Shown one piece after another: positions 1 to 7,476 of a DNA stretch of 17,906 nt. How positions within the stretch are numbered: the first letter of the stretch is position 1; each line of letters starts with the position of its first letter. Position numbers and translations under genes: made by a program. This stretch comes from Acidocella sp. (lineage in GTDB: Bacteria > Pseudomonadota > Alphaproteobacteria > Acetobacterales > Acetobacteraceae): the NCBI GenBank assembly GCA_029077775.1, contig JAQNCU010000012.1:1-17906 (forward strand), read 5' to 3'. The notes beneath the pieces are model-generated. The model was not told the origin of the DNA and did no database searches. It worked only from the letters and a program-made list of their open reading frames with translations.

Positions 1-524
1 CCTGGCACCGCGCTTGTCAGCAATGATATCGCACCAGCCTGAACATTTCCCGCCAAACCGGGAATCTGCGCTACCACCGTCGCTGTCACCGCGCTAACGC
101 CCGCTGGCAGAGCATATCCATTGGCCACGGCGTCGAAGGCGGCATTGCTCACATCCCCAGTCACGGTAAATACCTGTGAATTTCCTGGTATAGCCACGTC
201 CGTGCCCACCGGGATCACCGCAGCGATCGTTGGGGAAAACCGTGAAAACACCACCTGTCCGGTTGCCGCCACAGCGGGCAACCTCACAAACCCAAAATCC
301 GCGCCAAAACTATCCGCATCCGCGCCAGCACTAGTTGCCAGCCTCGTCGTCGCCAACGCCTGAACAATCAAATATTGCAACCACAAAGCTACCGAGGCAT
401 TAGCCTCCAAAATTGCCCGCAGCACAGATCCCACGGTCAGATCAACCAAGCCTTGCGTCGTGCCCTGCACAGCCGCGGCCATACCCTCCATCAGGGTCGA
501 AAAATTCTGCAATGTTAATTTCAT
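1..524 (-). CDS. J: Baseplate assembly protein J-like, partial (C-terminus beyond left edge)
   Basis: The frame opens with ATG at 524 (protein begins MKLTLQNFSTLMEGM) and stays open to the left edge, giving 174 residues of a longer protein. The pattern fits the baseplate J family of contractile tails: an N-terminal helical part (VDLTVGSVLRAILEANA) is followed by a Gly/Ala/Val-rich beta region with VIPVGTDV and an ALPAGVSAVTA segment. Family members form the wedge of the baseplate that joins hub to fibres. The gene lies just downstream of the gp25/gpW gene, with 6 bases between stop and start, as in P2 (W-J-I) and Mu-like baseplate operons. The start is supported by position and by a weak GGGT upstream. 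The missing part cannot be judged. Confidence 0.8.
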   Translation of the reverse strand, partial: MKLTLQNFSTLMEGMAAAVQGTTQGLVDLTVGSVLRAILEANASVALWLQYLIVQALATTRLATSAGADADSFGADFGFVRLPAVAATGQVVFSRFSPTIAAVIPVGTDVAIPGNSQVFTVTGDVSNAAFDAVANGYALPAGVSAVTATVVAQIPGLAGNVQAGAISLLTSAVP

Positions 525-530
525 GTGACC

Positions 531-893
531 CTACAGGCTGATTGCCAAAAGCGTTTTCTGACCATTGGATGAATTCGTATAGTGAACTGACAGCGCGAGC
601 ATGCCATCATCCCCTGCGACAACGCTCACAACCGGTGCCGGGTCCCTCGCCACAGCAGGCTCACGCATCATCTGCGCCCGCGTGATCCCGGATATGATCG
701 ATGGCGCTCCAGCGCGGCCCACGAACTGCGCCAACCCTGCACCGTAATTCAGTTGCCAGATATAATCGCCGGGATTAGTCAGCAATCGTCGCAACACACG
801 TTGCTGCGTCAATATTTGTTGCCCTGCCGTCAACAAATCACCGGTTGGTCCCACCGCCAAATCACCACCGAATTGCAACGCCAGATCCACCAT
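531..893 (-). CDS. W: Baseplate wedge protein, GPW/gp25 family
   Basis: This 120-residue protein (MVDLALQFGGDLAVGPTGDL...) has the gp25/gpW layout: a short N-terminal beta segment, a TGD turn, then the helical stretch QQRVLRRLLTNPGDYIW and LNYGAGLAQFVG, which are typical of phage and T6SS gp25-like wedge proteins. It would sit at the sheath-proximal rim of the baseplate. The ATG at 893 overlaps the stop of the gpV gene by one base (TGATG). A GTG one codon upstream is possible but less likely given that coupling. Length is normal for the family. Confidence 0.82.
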   Translation of the reverse strand: MVDLALQFGGDLAVGPTGDLLTAGQQILTQQRVLRRLLTNPGDYIWQLNYGAGLAQFVGRAGAPSIISGITRAQMMREPAVARDPAPVVSVVAGDDGMLALSVHYTNSSNGQKTLLAISL

Positions 894-1438
894 CACACCT
901 GCACCGTAGCCAAACCGGTCTCACCTCCCGATAGTACAACATGCACATGTCCATCATACGCGGCGCGGAGCCCCGCCAGCGACCCATGCGCACCGCCCTG
1001 GTCTGAGATATCGCCGCTCACCATCAAATTCCCCGCAATGTTCACCGTTTGCGCCTGCAACGTGATGGTGCCGTCATTATGCAATTTAAAATAACTTCCG
1101 GTCTGATGCTGTAACCAAACCTCACCGGCGGGCGCTGCCATAGGCTGATCAACAGCCGACCAAACAGCGCCTATAACCACGCCCTGCTCAGCGTCTCCCT
1201 CCTGCGCAAGCACCACGACCTGCGCCCCTGGCACCACCGGCGCCGCCATCCCCCACCCCGGCCCCACCCAGGCCGACATCACAGGCAACCAGCCACTCAA
1301 AACATTTTCAGGCTGTATCAAAACCCGCGCGGCATAGCTCGAAGGGTCAAAACTCGTCACCAGACCAAAGCGTAAAACACCAGCCATGCCATCCAACCCG
1401 TTGGCACGCGCCTTCACGAGATTCCACATCGTCTCCAT
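893..1438 (-). CDS. V: Baseplate assembly protein V, tail spike
   Basis: A 181-residue gpV-type central spike. Residues about 20-95 form the OB-fold region (FGLVTSFDPSSYAARVLIQP, then a GAQVVVLAQEGD stretch and VVIGAVWS). Residues about 105-150 are a repetitive beta-helix stem (NDGTITLQAQTVNIAGNLMV). The C-terminus carries YDGHVHV with H164 and H166, matching the HxH metal-binding tip known from P2 gpV-like spikes. The protein should trimerise under the hub and pierce the outer membrane. It begins 74 bases after the end of the gpD gene; I see no further gene in that gap. An ATG three codons inside is an alternative start. Confidence 0.88.
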   Translation of the reverse strand: METMWNLVKARANGLDGMAGVLRFGLVTSFDPSSYAARVLIQPENVLSGWLPVMSAWVGPGWGMAAPVVPGAQVVVLAQEGDAEQGVVIGAVWSAVDQPMAAPAGEVWLQHQTGSYFKLHNDGTITLQAQTVNIAGNLMVSGDISDQGGAHGSLAGLRAAYDGHVHVVLSGGETGLATVQV

Positions 1439-1512
1439 AGATGGCCCCTATCCATGACTGAAAAAATATTGCAAGCCAGGAGCAACGCCAAATGCGGCGA
1501 AAGCACGCCCAC

Positions 1513-2499
1513 TCATCCAATTGCATAGGCCCGGATCATCTGCACAAAACCAGACCGCACATTTAATCGCCGCGTTACCATCGCAATGTCATAGCTCTGA
1601 TCGAACTTTGAGTTGGTTCCACTTAGAACCATCTCCATTCCTGGCGACAAAACCATTTCGGCGGGCATCCGCCCCTCCAAAACCATCCCATGGCGCGCCA
1701 GCGTTGCCAGCTCGGCCATCGCCACCCGTTCCGCGCGATCCTGGGTAAGATTGGGCCGCACCATCACCCTTGTCGCTCCACCATCACCCGCATGCGCCGA
1801 ACACACTGCCTTGTTTCGTGTACTCCACGATCTCACCGTCAGTCCCGTCGGCAAGCTCGCTGCCACATCAAACGACAAATCGGTAAAATCAGCCGCCGAC
1901 AAAAACACTGGCCCACCACTCACCGGCGGTCCGAAATTCAACACCCGGCCCGTTACCGACACATCAAACCCTTCGGCCCACGCCAATTCCACCAGCAAAC
2001 CCCACTCGGTCGTGGCGCGGGCATGTTGCCCCATCGCCACGCGGGCATGGGCCAATTCATAATATTGCCCCACCACCGCGCTGGTCGACGTCACGTTTGC
2101 AACAAGGTTATGGCGCTGCGCAATCAGTGTCGCAATCTGGCTTGCCGTCTGGTTTACAAAACTCTCTGAAACCTGTGTATCCACCAATAAACAAGACAAA
2201 TCCCGACCACTTAAAACCGCGATTCGCTCTGCCACTTTAATCTGCACATTATCGACCTGGCCAACCAAAAGGGTGCCAAACCCAAAACCACCGATTGCCG
2301 CCTCGATTGTGATCACCTGCAAACCAAAACCCGCGAAATCATCGATACCAGTATTCGCCGCCGCATCCAGCGCAAAACTTACACAAAACCGGTCCGCCTC
2401 GAAGAATCCATTGGCGTTAATCTCCATCGAGACAGGGCCAGGTATAACCATCCCTGGAACGCTGATACGCAGTTGCGGTCTTTCATACGGCAACACCAC
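1513..2499 (-). CDS. D: Phage late control protein D / baseplate hub protein
   Basis: This protein of about 328 residues fits the gpD family (P2 late control D, Mu gp44, gp27-like hub). It has an N-terminal beta-rich domain, a central segment with LSGRDLSCLLVDT and ASQIATLIAQRHNL, and a C-terminal half with the family's LVRPNLT/SPGM-like turns and an ITMVTRRL-like ending (here DIAMVTRRLNVRSGFVQ). It forms the hub ring between tube and spike. Its start overlaps the end of the LysM gene by 17 bases, as in X-D pairs. Three in-frame starts lie close together: GTG 2499, GTG 2496 and TTG 2493. GGGAGG at 2504-2499 would serve the TTG best (5-base spacing), so the true N-terminus may be two residues shorter. 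Confidence 0.85.
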   Translation of the reverse strand: MVLPYERPQLRISVPGMVIPGPVSMEINANGFFEADRFCVSFALDAAANTGIDDFAGFGLQVITIEAAIGGFGFGTLLVGQVDNVQIKVAERIAVLSGRDLSCLLVDTQVSESFVNQTASQIATLIAQRHNLVANVTSTSAVVGQYYELAHARVAMGQHARATTEWGLLVELAWAEGFDVSVTGRVLNFGPPVSGGPVFLSAADFTDLSFDVAASLPTGLTVRSWSTRNKAVCSAHAGDGGATRVMVRPNLTQDRAERVAMAELATLARHGMVLEGRMPAEMVLSPGMEMVLSGTNSKFDQSYDIAMVTRRLNVRSGFVQMIRAYAIG

Positions 2500-2671
2500 C
2501 TCCCGCGGTCAGATCTATGGGCGGAATAACCAGCACAACCACACCCTCCAGCACCGGATCAGTCAACCCATTGGCCTGCGCGATCCGGATCCATTGGGTC
2601 GCATCCAACAAATATTGCGCCGCCAAGGTGAACAGATCACCACCCGCCACGGTTATAATCTGTGAATTCAT
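2483..2671 (-). CDS. X: LysM-like tail protein X
   Basis: A 62-residue protein with a single LysM-type fold: ITVAGGDLFTLAAQYLLDATQWIRIAQANGL followed by the closing VIPP. This is the size and pattern of P2 gpX, a small baseplate/hub-associated tail protein encoded just before gpD. The ATG at 2671 overlaps the upstream stop as ATGA, and the C-terminus overlaps the gpD start. The role is inferred from the family and the X-D gene order. Confidence 0.82.
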   Translation of the reverse strand: MNSQIITVAGGDLFTLAAQYLLDATQWIRIAQANGLTDPVLEGVVVLVIPPIDLTAGGGVAV

Positions 2672-3366
2672 GGCAAGATCCCCGCTAAATTCGCAACACC
2701 CCGGTTGACATACGGGCTCATTCCCGCCAGTGCCGCAAGCGTCGATGCCGCGCCAACCGCAACCTCAATATTGGCAACCCCGTTGCCCGCATCGGTCAGC
2801 GAATTTATCTCAGCGCCGGCATAGGCCAAATTGCCACCGCTGGTCACAATCGCACTCTGAACGATGCCCTGAAAGGCGTTCAGGACCGTAATATTCGCTG
2901 ATTGCAGTGCGCTCGTATCGACATTTGCTTGCACACCAAACACCGCCGCGGCGGCCAAATCACTTGCCACCAAACCAGATGCCAACGGCTCAATCATCGC
3001 CAATCGTTCCGCAGGATCGTCAACCACAACACATGTCAACGTAAACGGAATCAAACTCGTCTTATGATAAGCCGCGGAAAATTTCGAGATGACGACAATA
3101 TAGAAAAACCGATCCCAGCCAAGCGGCACAGCAGCACCTGAAACCCGCATAGCATCCAAAAGCTGCGCACGTTCCACGGCGTCGGCACCCGAGAATATCC
3201 CCGAGAATGAGATCGCATCATCATCGAACCCAAGCGCATTCACAACCCTGCCGCCACCTAGCAATTGCTGCCCCGATAATCTCTGCGCGCCGCCGAACGC
3301 AATCGCTTCGGGCACCTCCATGTCGCGGAACGAGACGCCACCCAAGGTCAGCATAATGTCGTTCAT
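2668..3366 (-). CDS. gpN/DNA-circularisation-like tail protein, possible hub or initiator component
   Basis: This is a 232-residue protein (MNDIMLTLGGVSFRDMEVPE...). The first about 115 residues resemble the N-terminal domain of Mu gpN/'DNA circularisation' tail proteins: an opening strand, an ISFSGIFSGADAVERAQLLDAM segment (beta strand then helix), PLGWDRFFYIVVISKF, and a closing PFTLTCVVVDDP. The rest is Ala/Val/Gly-rich and helical, with no recognised motif. The chosen start is ATG 3366, with GAGGGA at 3378-3373 and 6-base spacing. A GTG at 3390 lies upstream but would make the ORF overlap the frameshifted chaperone end. The gene occupies the slot where a tape measure is normally found, but it is far too short for a usual one. 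The exact role is uncertain. Confidence 0.6.
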   Translation of the reverse strand: MNDIMLTLGGVSFRDMEVPEAIAFGGAQRLSGQQLLGGGRVVNALGFDDDAISFSGIFSGADAVERAQLLDAMRVSGAAVPLGWDRFFYIVVISKFSAAYHKTSLIPFTLTCVVVDDPAERLAMIEPLASGLVASDLAAAAVFGVQANVDTSALQSANITVLNAFQGIVQSAIVTSGGNLAYAGAEINSLTDAGNGVANIEVAVGAASTLAALAGMSPYVNRGVANLAGILP

Positions 3367-3376
3367 CAGACATCCC

Positions 3377-3849
3377 TCACAATCCATCACTCCATCTGAG
3401 CGTTTTCCAGTCGAAGCTCAGCCCATCCAGGCGGCCGAAAATAATCACATACGCCATTCGCTCACACGTGGGCAGACTGAACGCCACATCATAGGGCACC
3501 CCGCATCGCACAAGATACAAACAATCCGTTAATGCCGGGTGCCGTGTCAGTTTCCCGCCATGGCCAGTTCGTGGGCGTCACCGGGTCCGCTGATAAGTAC
3601 CCCAATGGCCTCAATCATCTCCATCCCGATCTTTTCGAGAACCTGCTCCACCGCCGCCTCACTCTGCGGAAACGGCACAGGAACTTCGTCAATCATCGCC
3701 ACGGCCGCCGCCACCATGGCGCCATGCATATACGCGGGGTTCACCGATAATGCGGGGCCTAATATTTTAAACAGCCGCATCTGCACCGCAACCCCCACAT
3801 CCCGCAACATAATCCGCCGTCCAGTACGGTCCGTGATCACTTCACTCAT
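3377..3849 (-). CDS. Tail assembly chaperone, -1 frameshift fusion product (G-GT / E-E' type)
   Basis: Predicted alternative product of the chaperone gene. Ribosomes read frame 0 from ATG 3849 to the AAC at 3552-3550, slip back one base on GGGAAAC (3556-3550) and continue in the -1 frame to TGA at 3379-3377. The extension has 57 residues, beginning LTRHPALTDCLYLV and ending FDWKTLRWSDGL, giving about 157 in total. The extension has a protein-like composition (CGVPYDVAFSLP, ERMAYVIIFGRLDG), and an FDW near the end is common in such chaperone extensions. In lambda G/GT and P2 E/E' the long form recruits tube subunits around the tape measure. The frameshift is inferred from the sequence, not shown. 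Confidence 0.72.
3495..3556 (-). promoter_or_regulatory. Programmed -1 ribosomal frameshift signal (slippery heptamer plus hairpin)
   Basis: On the minus strand, GGGAAAC at 3556-3550 is in the X XXY YYZ phase of the chaperone frame (G GGA AAC), one codon before the TGA. After a 6-nt spacer (TGACAC) comes GGCACCCGGCAT (3543-3532). It pairs with ATGCGGGGTGCC (3506-3495): 11 of 12 pairs, with one G-G mismatch and a 25-nt loop. Spacer length and stem strength fit the known geometry of -1 frameshift stimulators. Confidence 0.75.
3547..3849 (-). CDS. Tail assembly chaperone, unshifted short form
   Basis: A 100-residue protein (MSEVITDRTGRRIMLRDVGV...) lying directly after the tail tube gene, the normal place for the G/E/gp41-type assembly chaperone. 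It is mostly helical: LRDVGVAVQMRLFKILG, then MHGAMVAAAVAMIDEVPVPF and EAAVEQVLEKIGMEMIEAIG. Its ATG overlaps the tube stop as ATGA. The last codons GCG GGA AAC TGA contain the slippery heptamer described separately. Assignment rests on position, size and the frameshift signal, since sequence similarity among these chaperones is low. Confidence 0.75.
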   Translation of the reverse strand: MSEVITDRTGRRIMLRDVGVAVQMRLFKILGPALSVNPAYMHGAMVAAAVAMIDEVPVPFPQSEAAVEQVLEKIGMEMIEAIGVLISGPGDAHELAMAGN

Positions 3850-4277
3850 GACATGCTCGCCCGGCTGGAGGCATAAAAGCCGAGTTTTTGTTCCACCGGC
3901 GCATCCCCTTTGTACAGCCCGGCCGATATCAACTTGAACACGACCCCGCTAAATTGATATGTGGAAACTGATCCATCCGGTTCGTTAACATATTGATACA
4001 AGCTCCCAACACCAATCGGCTGCCCGGCCAGATACGCCGCCTCGATCTGCGCGATAAAATCATCCACAGCCGAAGACCCCCGATCCAGAGCAAAACTTCC
4101 ATTCCACCCCTTCGGCAGCTCCGCAGCCAATTGCACACCATCCAACCGGTCCACGCGTACGGCCTGCGTCACCTGTTGCGCGTCAAAGGCGGTCACATGC
4201 GCCAGATCAATCCGTCCAAAGGGACCAATCACCACGATCTGGCAATCGCTGCCAATTGAAAACGTATTATACGGCAT
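3846..4277 (-). CDS. Tail tube protein
   Basis: This 143-residue protein (MPYNTFSIGSDCQIVVIGPFGRIDL...) lies directly after the sheath gene, where contractile phages encode the inner tube. Its pattern is beta-rich around one helix: an opening strand pair, PKGWNGSFALDRGSSAVDDFIAQIEAAYLAG (strand then helix), then the two late strands VSTYQFSGVVFKLISAG and the closing APVEQKLGFYASSR. That matches the compact tube subunit fold. Length agrees with Mu/P2-type tubes. It starts 12 bases after the sheath stop and overlaps the chaperone start by four bases. It forms the hexameric rings through which DNA passes. Confidence 0.8.
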   Translation of the reverse strand: MPYNTFSIGSDCQIVVIGPFGRIDLAHVTAFDAQQVTQAVRVDRLDGVQLAAELPKGWNGSFALDRGSSAVDDFIAQIEAAYLAGQPIGVGSLYQYVNEPDGSVSTYQFSGVVFKLISAGLYKGDAPVEQKLGFYASSRASMS

Positions 4278-4289
4278 CCATTTACCCCA

Positions 4290-5843
4290 TTAATTTAAGG
4301 TTGAAGCGCTCTGTACACTTACCTGCACAGTCTGCCCGCCTTGCACATTGACAATGAATTTTTCGTTGATCGCCTGATACTGAATTTGCACATCCGCCTG
4401 CACATACCCCAATGCCGTTCGGCTTTGCGGGTTGTTGGTGGCATCACACACCACAGCAAAAGGCAGCGCACTCCCCGTTCGCCCCAACAATCCCTGCCCG
4501 AGTAAGCCGTTCAAATATGACAGCAAAGTCGCACGTATGTTCTGGAACAATGTTGCGGTCACCAACTGGCCAACATACACCCCCATACCGTGCGATAACG
4601 TCGCCGCAATGTAATTCGTCATCCGCGTATAGTTGTCGCCGTTTATCGCGGCATTAGACGATGAGTTATGCCCGCATCGCACACCCCAGAACGCGCCGCC
4701 GGGCTGCGGGTTGGCAATCACGTCGATCCCGGCACCAAACAAGGTCGCAAGGTCCGCCGCGGCATAGGTGGTCGCCGTACCACCACCCGGCTGACCAGAT
4801 TTCTGGGTACCGATCACACCATAAAGCGGCTTGTTCAATGACGATTGTTCCGGCGATAAATTCGCCAATCTCCCCGCCACAAACCCCTGCGGTGACACCA
4901 AACGAGTCACTCCGTTTGCCTGATCCGCCCAATAGATCCAATCGCCGAACATCAACTTGGCACCGTAATTATCGAGCCCTGCTTGTGCCTTTACCGTGAT
5001 CGCATCGGCAATGCTATCGCCTGCGGGCCCGGTCAAAATCATATACACACTTTCAGACAAACCAAACCCGGCTTGCACGCTCCACTGGCTCGCATCATCG
5101 GCATCCGCCAACAGCGCAAGCGCGCAGCCCTGGCCGCGCAACGCATACATACCCAGTCGCGGCAGCGTGTCGACGCCGATCAAACTCGCAACCGTCACGC
5201 TGTTCGCGCCATCACTGCCAGGGCTGCCTGAACTGAATGAAAATACCCCCACCAAAGGCTCGGAACTGGCTGAGAGAACACTCGCCACCACAAGCCGTGA
5301 TGGCCCACGCAAAACGCCATTGCCATCATTCAAAGCATTCGCAAGATTAACCCAAAAACTGGCACCACTACCGGCGATATTATCGTAAATCTCCGGCGTC
5401 TGCCCGGGTAACGCCACGGTCACGCGCCACGTGCTGGCCGCTGATCCCGGGGAAAATGCCACGCTGATATTATTCCCAAGGCTCCCGGTATAAACCGCCG
5501 TCAACAACACACCACCCAGAATGGTAAGCGACGCCGCTACATCCGTGCCATCCGTCGCGCGAATACAAACAAAATTTGCCGCCCCCTGCTGCACAGCGGT
5601 CGCCACCTGGGTGCCCATGTCATATTTACGCGCCATCACCGGGCCAAATCCTGATGCGTAGTCGGACATATTGCCAACCACCACCGGCTCACCCACAGGC
5701 CCCCAGCTCGCCGTACCCACCACGCCCAAAACATCCGTGGGCACACCGTTCAAAAGCAATATCTGCGGCGGCACAATCTGAACATACAAATCCGGCACAA
5801 TCAGCGCCGTGGTATTAATCGCCCCTTGTTGCACAATCGGCAT
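4290..5843 (-). CDS. Contractile tail sheath protein
   Basis: A 517-residue sheath protein. The N-terminus (PDLYVQIVPPQ, then VLGVVGTASWGPVGEPVVVGN) is the characteristic strand/GT-A-WGP(V/I)G motif of sheath proteins. The middle is a variable, Gly/Ser-rich insertion domain. The C-terminal quarter has the conserved sheath handshake region: YTRMTNYIAATLSHGMGVYVGQ, PFAVVCDATNN, and the last strand INEKFIVNV. Length is normal for the Mu/P2-like and T6SS-related family. It contracts around the tube to drive DNA delivery. It is preceded by a 46-residue ORF and followed by the tube gene. Confidence 0.92.
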   Translation of the reverse strand: MPIVQQGAINTTALIVPDLYVQIVPPQILLLNGVPTDVLGVVGTASWGPVGEPVVVGNMSDYASGFGPVMARKYDMGTQVATAVQQGAANFVCIRATDGTDVAASLTILGGVLLTAVYTGSLGNNISVAFSPGSAASTWRVTVALPGQTPEIYDNIAGSGASFWVNLANALNDGNGVLRGPSRLVVASVLSASSEPLVGVFSFSSGSPGSDGANSVTVASLIGVDTLPRLGMYALRGQGCALALLADADDASQWSVQAGFGLSESVYMILTGPAGDSIADAITVKAQAGLDNYGAKLMFGDWIYWADQANGVTRLVSPQGFVAGRLANLSPEQSSLNKPLYGVIGTQKSGQPGGGTATTYAAADLATLFGAGIDVIANPQPGGAFWGVRCGHNSSSNAAINGDNYTRMTNYIAATLSHGMGVYVGQLVTATLFQNIRATLLSYLNGLLGQGLLGRTGSALPFAVVCDATNNPQSRTALGYVQADVQIQYQAINEKFIVNVQGGQTVQVSVQSASTLN

Positions 5844-5849
5844 TACCCA

Positions 5850-5990
5850 CTACCCTCCCTTCGCCATAATCCGGACCACAAAGCTCGCCTGCGGCCCCGC
5901 CAATATCCGTTCGATTATGGTACCGTCTGTGATCAGGTCGCCCCGCCGATAGCCCGCGAATGGTTTAAGTACGACAAGTTGAAACCTCAT
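5850..5990 (-). CDS. Small tail-region protein upstream of sheath (46 aa), DUF2635-like position
   Basis: A complete 46-codon ORF fills the gap between the tail-terminator candidate and the sheath. It opens with ATG 5990 (MRFQLVVLKPFAGYRRGDLI) and ends at TAG 5852-5850. The sequence reads like a small beta-rich structural protein (VVLKPF, GDLITDGTIIERIL, SFVVRI) and has no long low-complexity run. In Mu the sheath gene is preceded by a similarly small gene (gp38, DUF2635), so it may be a positional counterpart. I see only loose sequence resemblance. The ribosome site is weak (GGCGGGA), but the spacing between genes is only 10 bases upstream and 6 downstream. Confidence 0.6.
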   Translation of the reverse strand: MRFQLVVLKPFAGYRRGDLITDGTIIERILAGPQASFVVRIMAKGG

Positions 5991-6000
5991 GTTCCCGCCT

Positions 6001-6831
6001 TCAAAAATTTATCGGTTGATCTCTTTGCTCATCCACGGTCATCACCATCGTGCCAAACAGCATTGCGGGCATCGTCTGGGCAATCGTCGTCGGGTACTCC
6101 ACCTCGTAGCTCAACACGCGCCGATACAACGTCGCATCCGCTGCTTGGTCAGTCGCCGCACTGTTAAAAAATATCACACGTCCCCAAGACCCATCGGCAA
6201 GCGGCATGAAATTTATCCCGGCAATCACGCCATCAATCATGCGGGAACCCGCATCGCGCGTCACCGGATCAGGGCACCACAAACTTACATCAAACACCTG
6301 CACCTGGCGCCGCAGCTCCAACAGCGTCCCGGCCCCCGCCACAACCCGCGCCACCAACATCGTCGCCGCGGGAATGTCGACGCTCGAACCGGCATAAGTC
6401 ACAATCCACCCTGCAGCACGCAGCATCACCGCAACATTACTCGCCACCGTCGGCGCCGTGTCATTGCCCTGCACCGCATAGCTGAACATCGCGCCATCAA
6501 TCAGAACACCAACCAACTGGCCACTCACGCAAATCCCGGAAACCTGTATCGTCGTCCCGTCAGCAACAACCACCAGGCCCGCCGCCACCGGCGTCACCGC
6601 CTCCCACCGCCGCGCATACCGGGTCACATTGCGCAGCGCCGTCGCCTTCGCCGCAACCGTCACATTCACAACCCCCGCGGCAAGATCAGCATCGAGAGAC
6701 GTCGCAGACGGATACCCACGATAAACCCTGCACACCGCCTCAATCTGACAGGGCGCTCCAGCCCCTTGCGGATACAGCGCGTTCGCCACAATCGCTGCGA
6801 GCGCCGTCTCAACATCTGACTGGTCAGCCAT
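6001..6831 (-). CDS. Tail terminator / tail completion protein candidate
   Basis: This 276-residue protein (MADQSDVETALAAIVANALYP...) is encoded just before the sheath region. The N-terminus is a helix followed by the pattern seen in gp37/DUF1834-type tail completion proteins. The C-terminal part (QVFDVSLWCPDPVTRDAGSRMID, DGSWGRVIF, LYRRVLSYEVEYPTT) looks like the beta sheet of a tail terminator ring protein. The central about 80 residues (GLVVVADGTTIQVSG onward) look like an extra inserted beta domain, making it longer than usual terminators. ATG 6831 overlaps the preceding stop as TGATG; an in-frame start 11 codons upstream lacks that coupling. Function is inferred mainly from position. Confidence 0.55.
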   Translation of the reverse strand: MADQSDVETALAAIVANALYPQGAGAPCQIEAVCRVYRGYPSATSLDADLAAGVVNVTVAAKATALRNVTRYARRWEAVTPVAAGLVVVADGTTIQVSGICVSGQLVGVLIDGAMFSYAVQGNDTAPTVASNVAVMLRAAGWIVTYAGSSVDIPAATMLVARVVAGAGTLLELRRQVQVFDVSLWCPDPVTRDAGSRMIDGVIAGINFMPLADGSWGRVIFFNSAATDQAADATLYRRVLSYEVEYPTTIAQTMPAMLFGTMVMTVDEQRDQPINF

Positions 6832-7475
6832 CAGCTCACCGCCTGCACAAGGGAGAGCCGCCACACCGCATTCACCGTCTCAACCCCCACCACAACAAAC
6901 CGCTCACCATTCCCATCGCTCAGAATGTCAGCCACATGCGGCACCACCGATGATATGGCGGGCAGCAGCGCCGTGAATCCAGGAACCTTCGTATCATCCG
7001 GCAATCCCGCACGGGTCCGGTCATCAATCCCCCCCACCAGTAAACTCGCGGGAAATCCCTCAACCAATGTCACCTCGGTGCCGGGCAGAATCGCGCCATA
7101 AGGGTTCAGTCCAGCCAGGGCGGGGGCTGCGGGCCGCAGCAAATTCACCACGGCATTCGTCATCACCACCAGCATCGGCTTCGGCGGCTCAATCATCGCC
7201 ACAAATGCGGTACCCTCCGGTCCCACCAGATAATCCCCCATTTGCAAATAGCTCCAATCTGCCCAGGCCTGCCGATACGGCACGGCAAACGCACCCGTCC
7301 CCGCCACAGAGCCTCCAGGCAACACATAGGCCACCGCCAACCGCAAAAACCTATGCGCCGCATCAATGGGCATGGCACCCCCCAAAGGCCGGTAAGCGTC
7401 ATGTACAAACCCCACACGCCGCGCCGCGCACCCGGCGCCATAGGCCAGCCGGTCCGCCAATCGGGTTCCGTCCAT
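6831..7475 (-). CDS. Head-completion / neck protein candidate
   Basis: A 214-residue protein of unknown exact role. It begins MDGTRLADRLAYGAGCAARRVG, a helical start, followed by mixed alpha/beta sequence with LQMGDYLVGPEGTAFVAM, then a Pro/Gly/Ala-rich part, then NGERFVVVGVETVNAVWRL at the end. The sequence QMGDYL and VVVGVE near the C-terminus suggest a beta-barrel part, as in head-closure or neck proteins. It lies 1 base after the 131-residue connector candidate and overlaps the next gene by one base. No specific family is claimed. Confidence 0.5.
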   Translation of the reverse strand: MDGTRLADRLAYGAGCAARRVGFVHDAYRPLGGAMPIDAAHRFLRLAVAYVLPGGSVAGTGAFAVPYRQAWADWSYLQMGDYLVGPEGTAFVAMIEPPKPMLVVMTNAVVNLLRPAAPALAGLNPYGAILPGTEVTLVEGFPASLLVGGIDDRTRAGLPDDTKVPGFTALLPAISSVVPHVADILSDGNGERFVVVGVETVNAVWRLSLVQAVS

Positions 7476-7476
7476 C

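Noticed and set aside
121..363. Plus-strand 80-codon open frame near the left edge
   Set aside because: It is antisense to the gpJ reading frame, which continues past the window edge and has recognisable J-like sequence.
3367..3390. Upstream GTG start for the gpN-like protein
   Set aside because: It would overlap the end of the frameshifted chaperone; ATG 3366 has a good ribosome site at 6-base spacing.
3391..3546. Possible remnant of a tape-measure gene
   Set aside because: This stretch is fully explained by the -1 frame extension of the chaperone and its hairpin; it has no long helical repeat.
5989..6819. 276-codon plus-strand open frame rich in His and Arg
   Set aside because: Antisense to the tail-terminator candidate and strongly biased to His/Arg/Pro; no domain seen.
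6832..6864. Upstream start of the tail-terminator candidate
   Set aside because: It adds 11 residues with no family-like pattern; ATG 6831 makes the TGATG coupling seen elsewhere in the operon.
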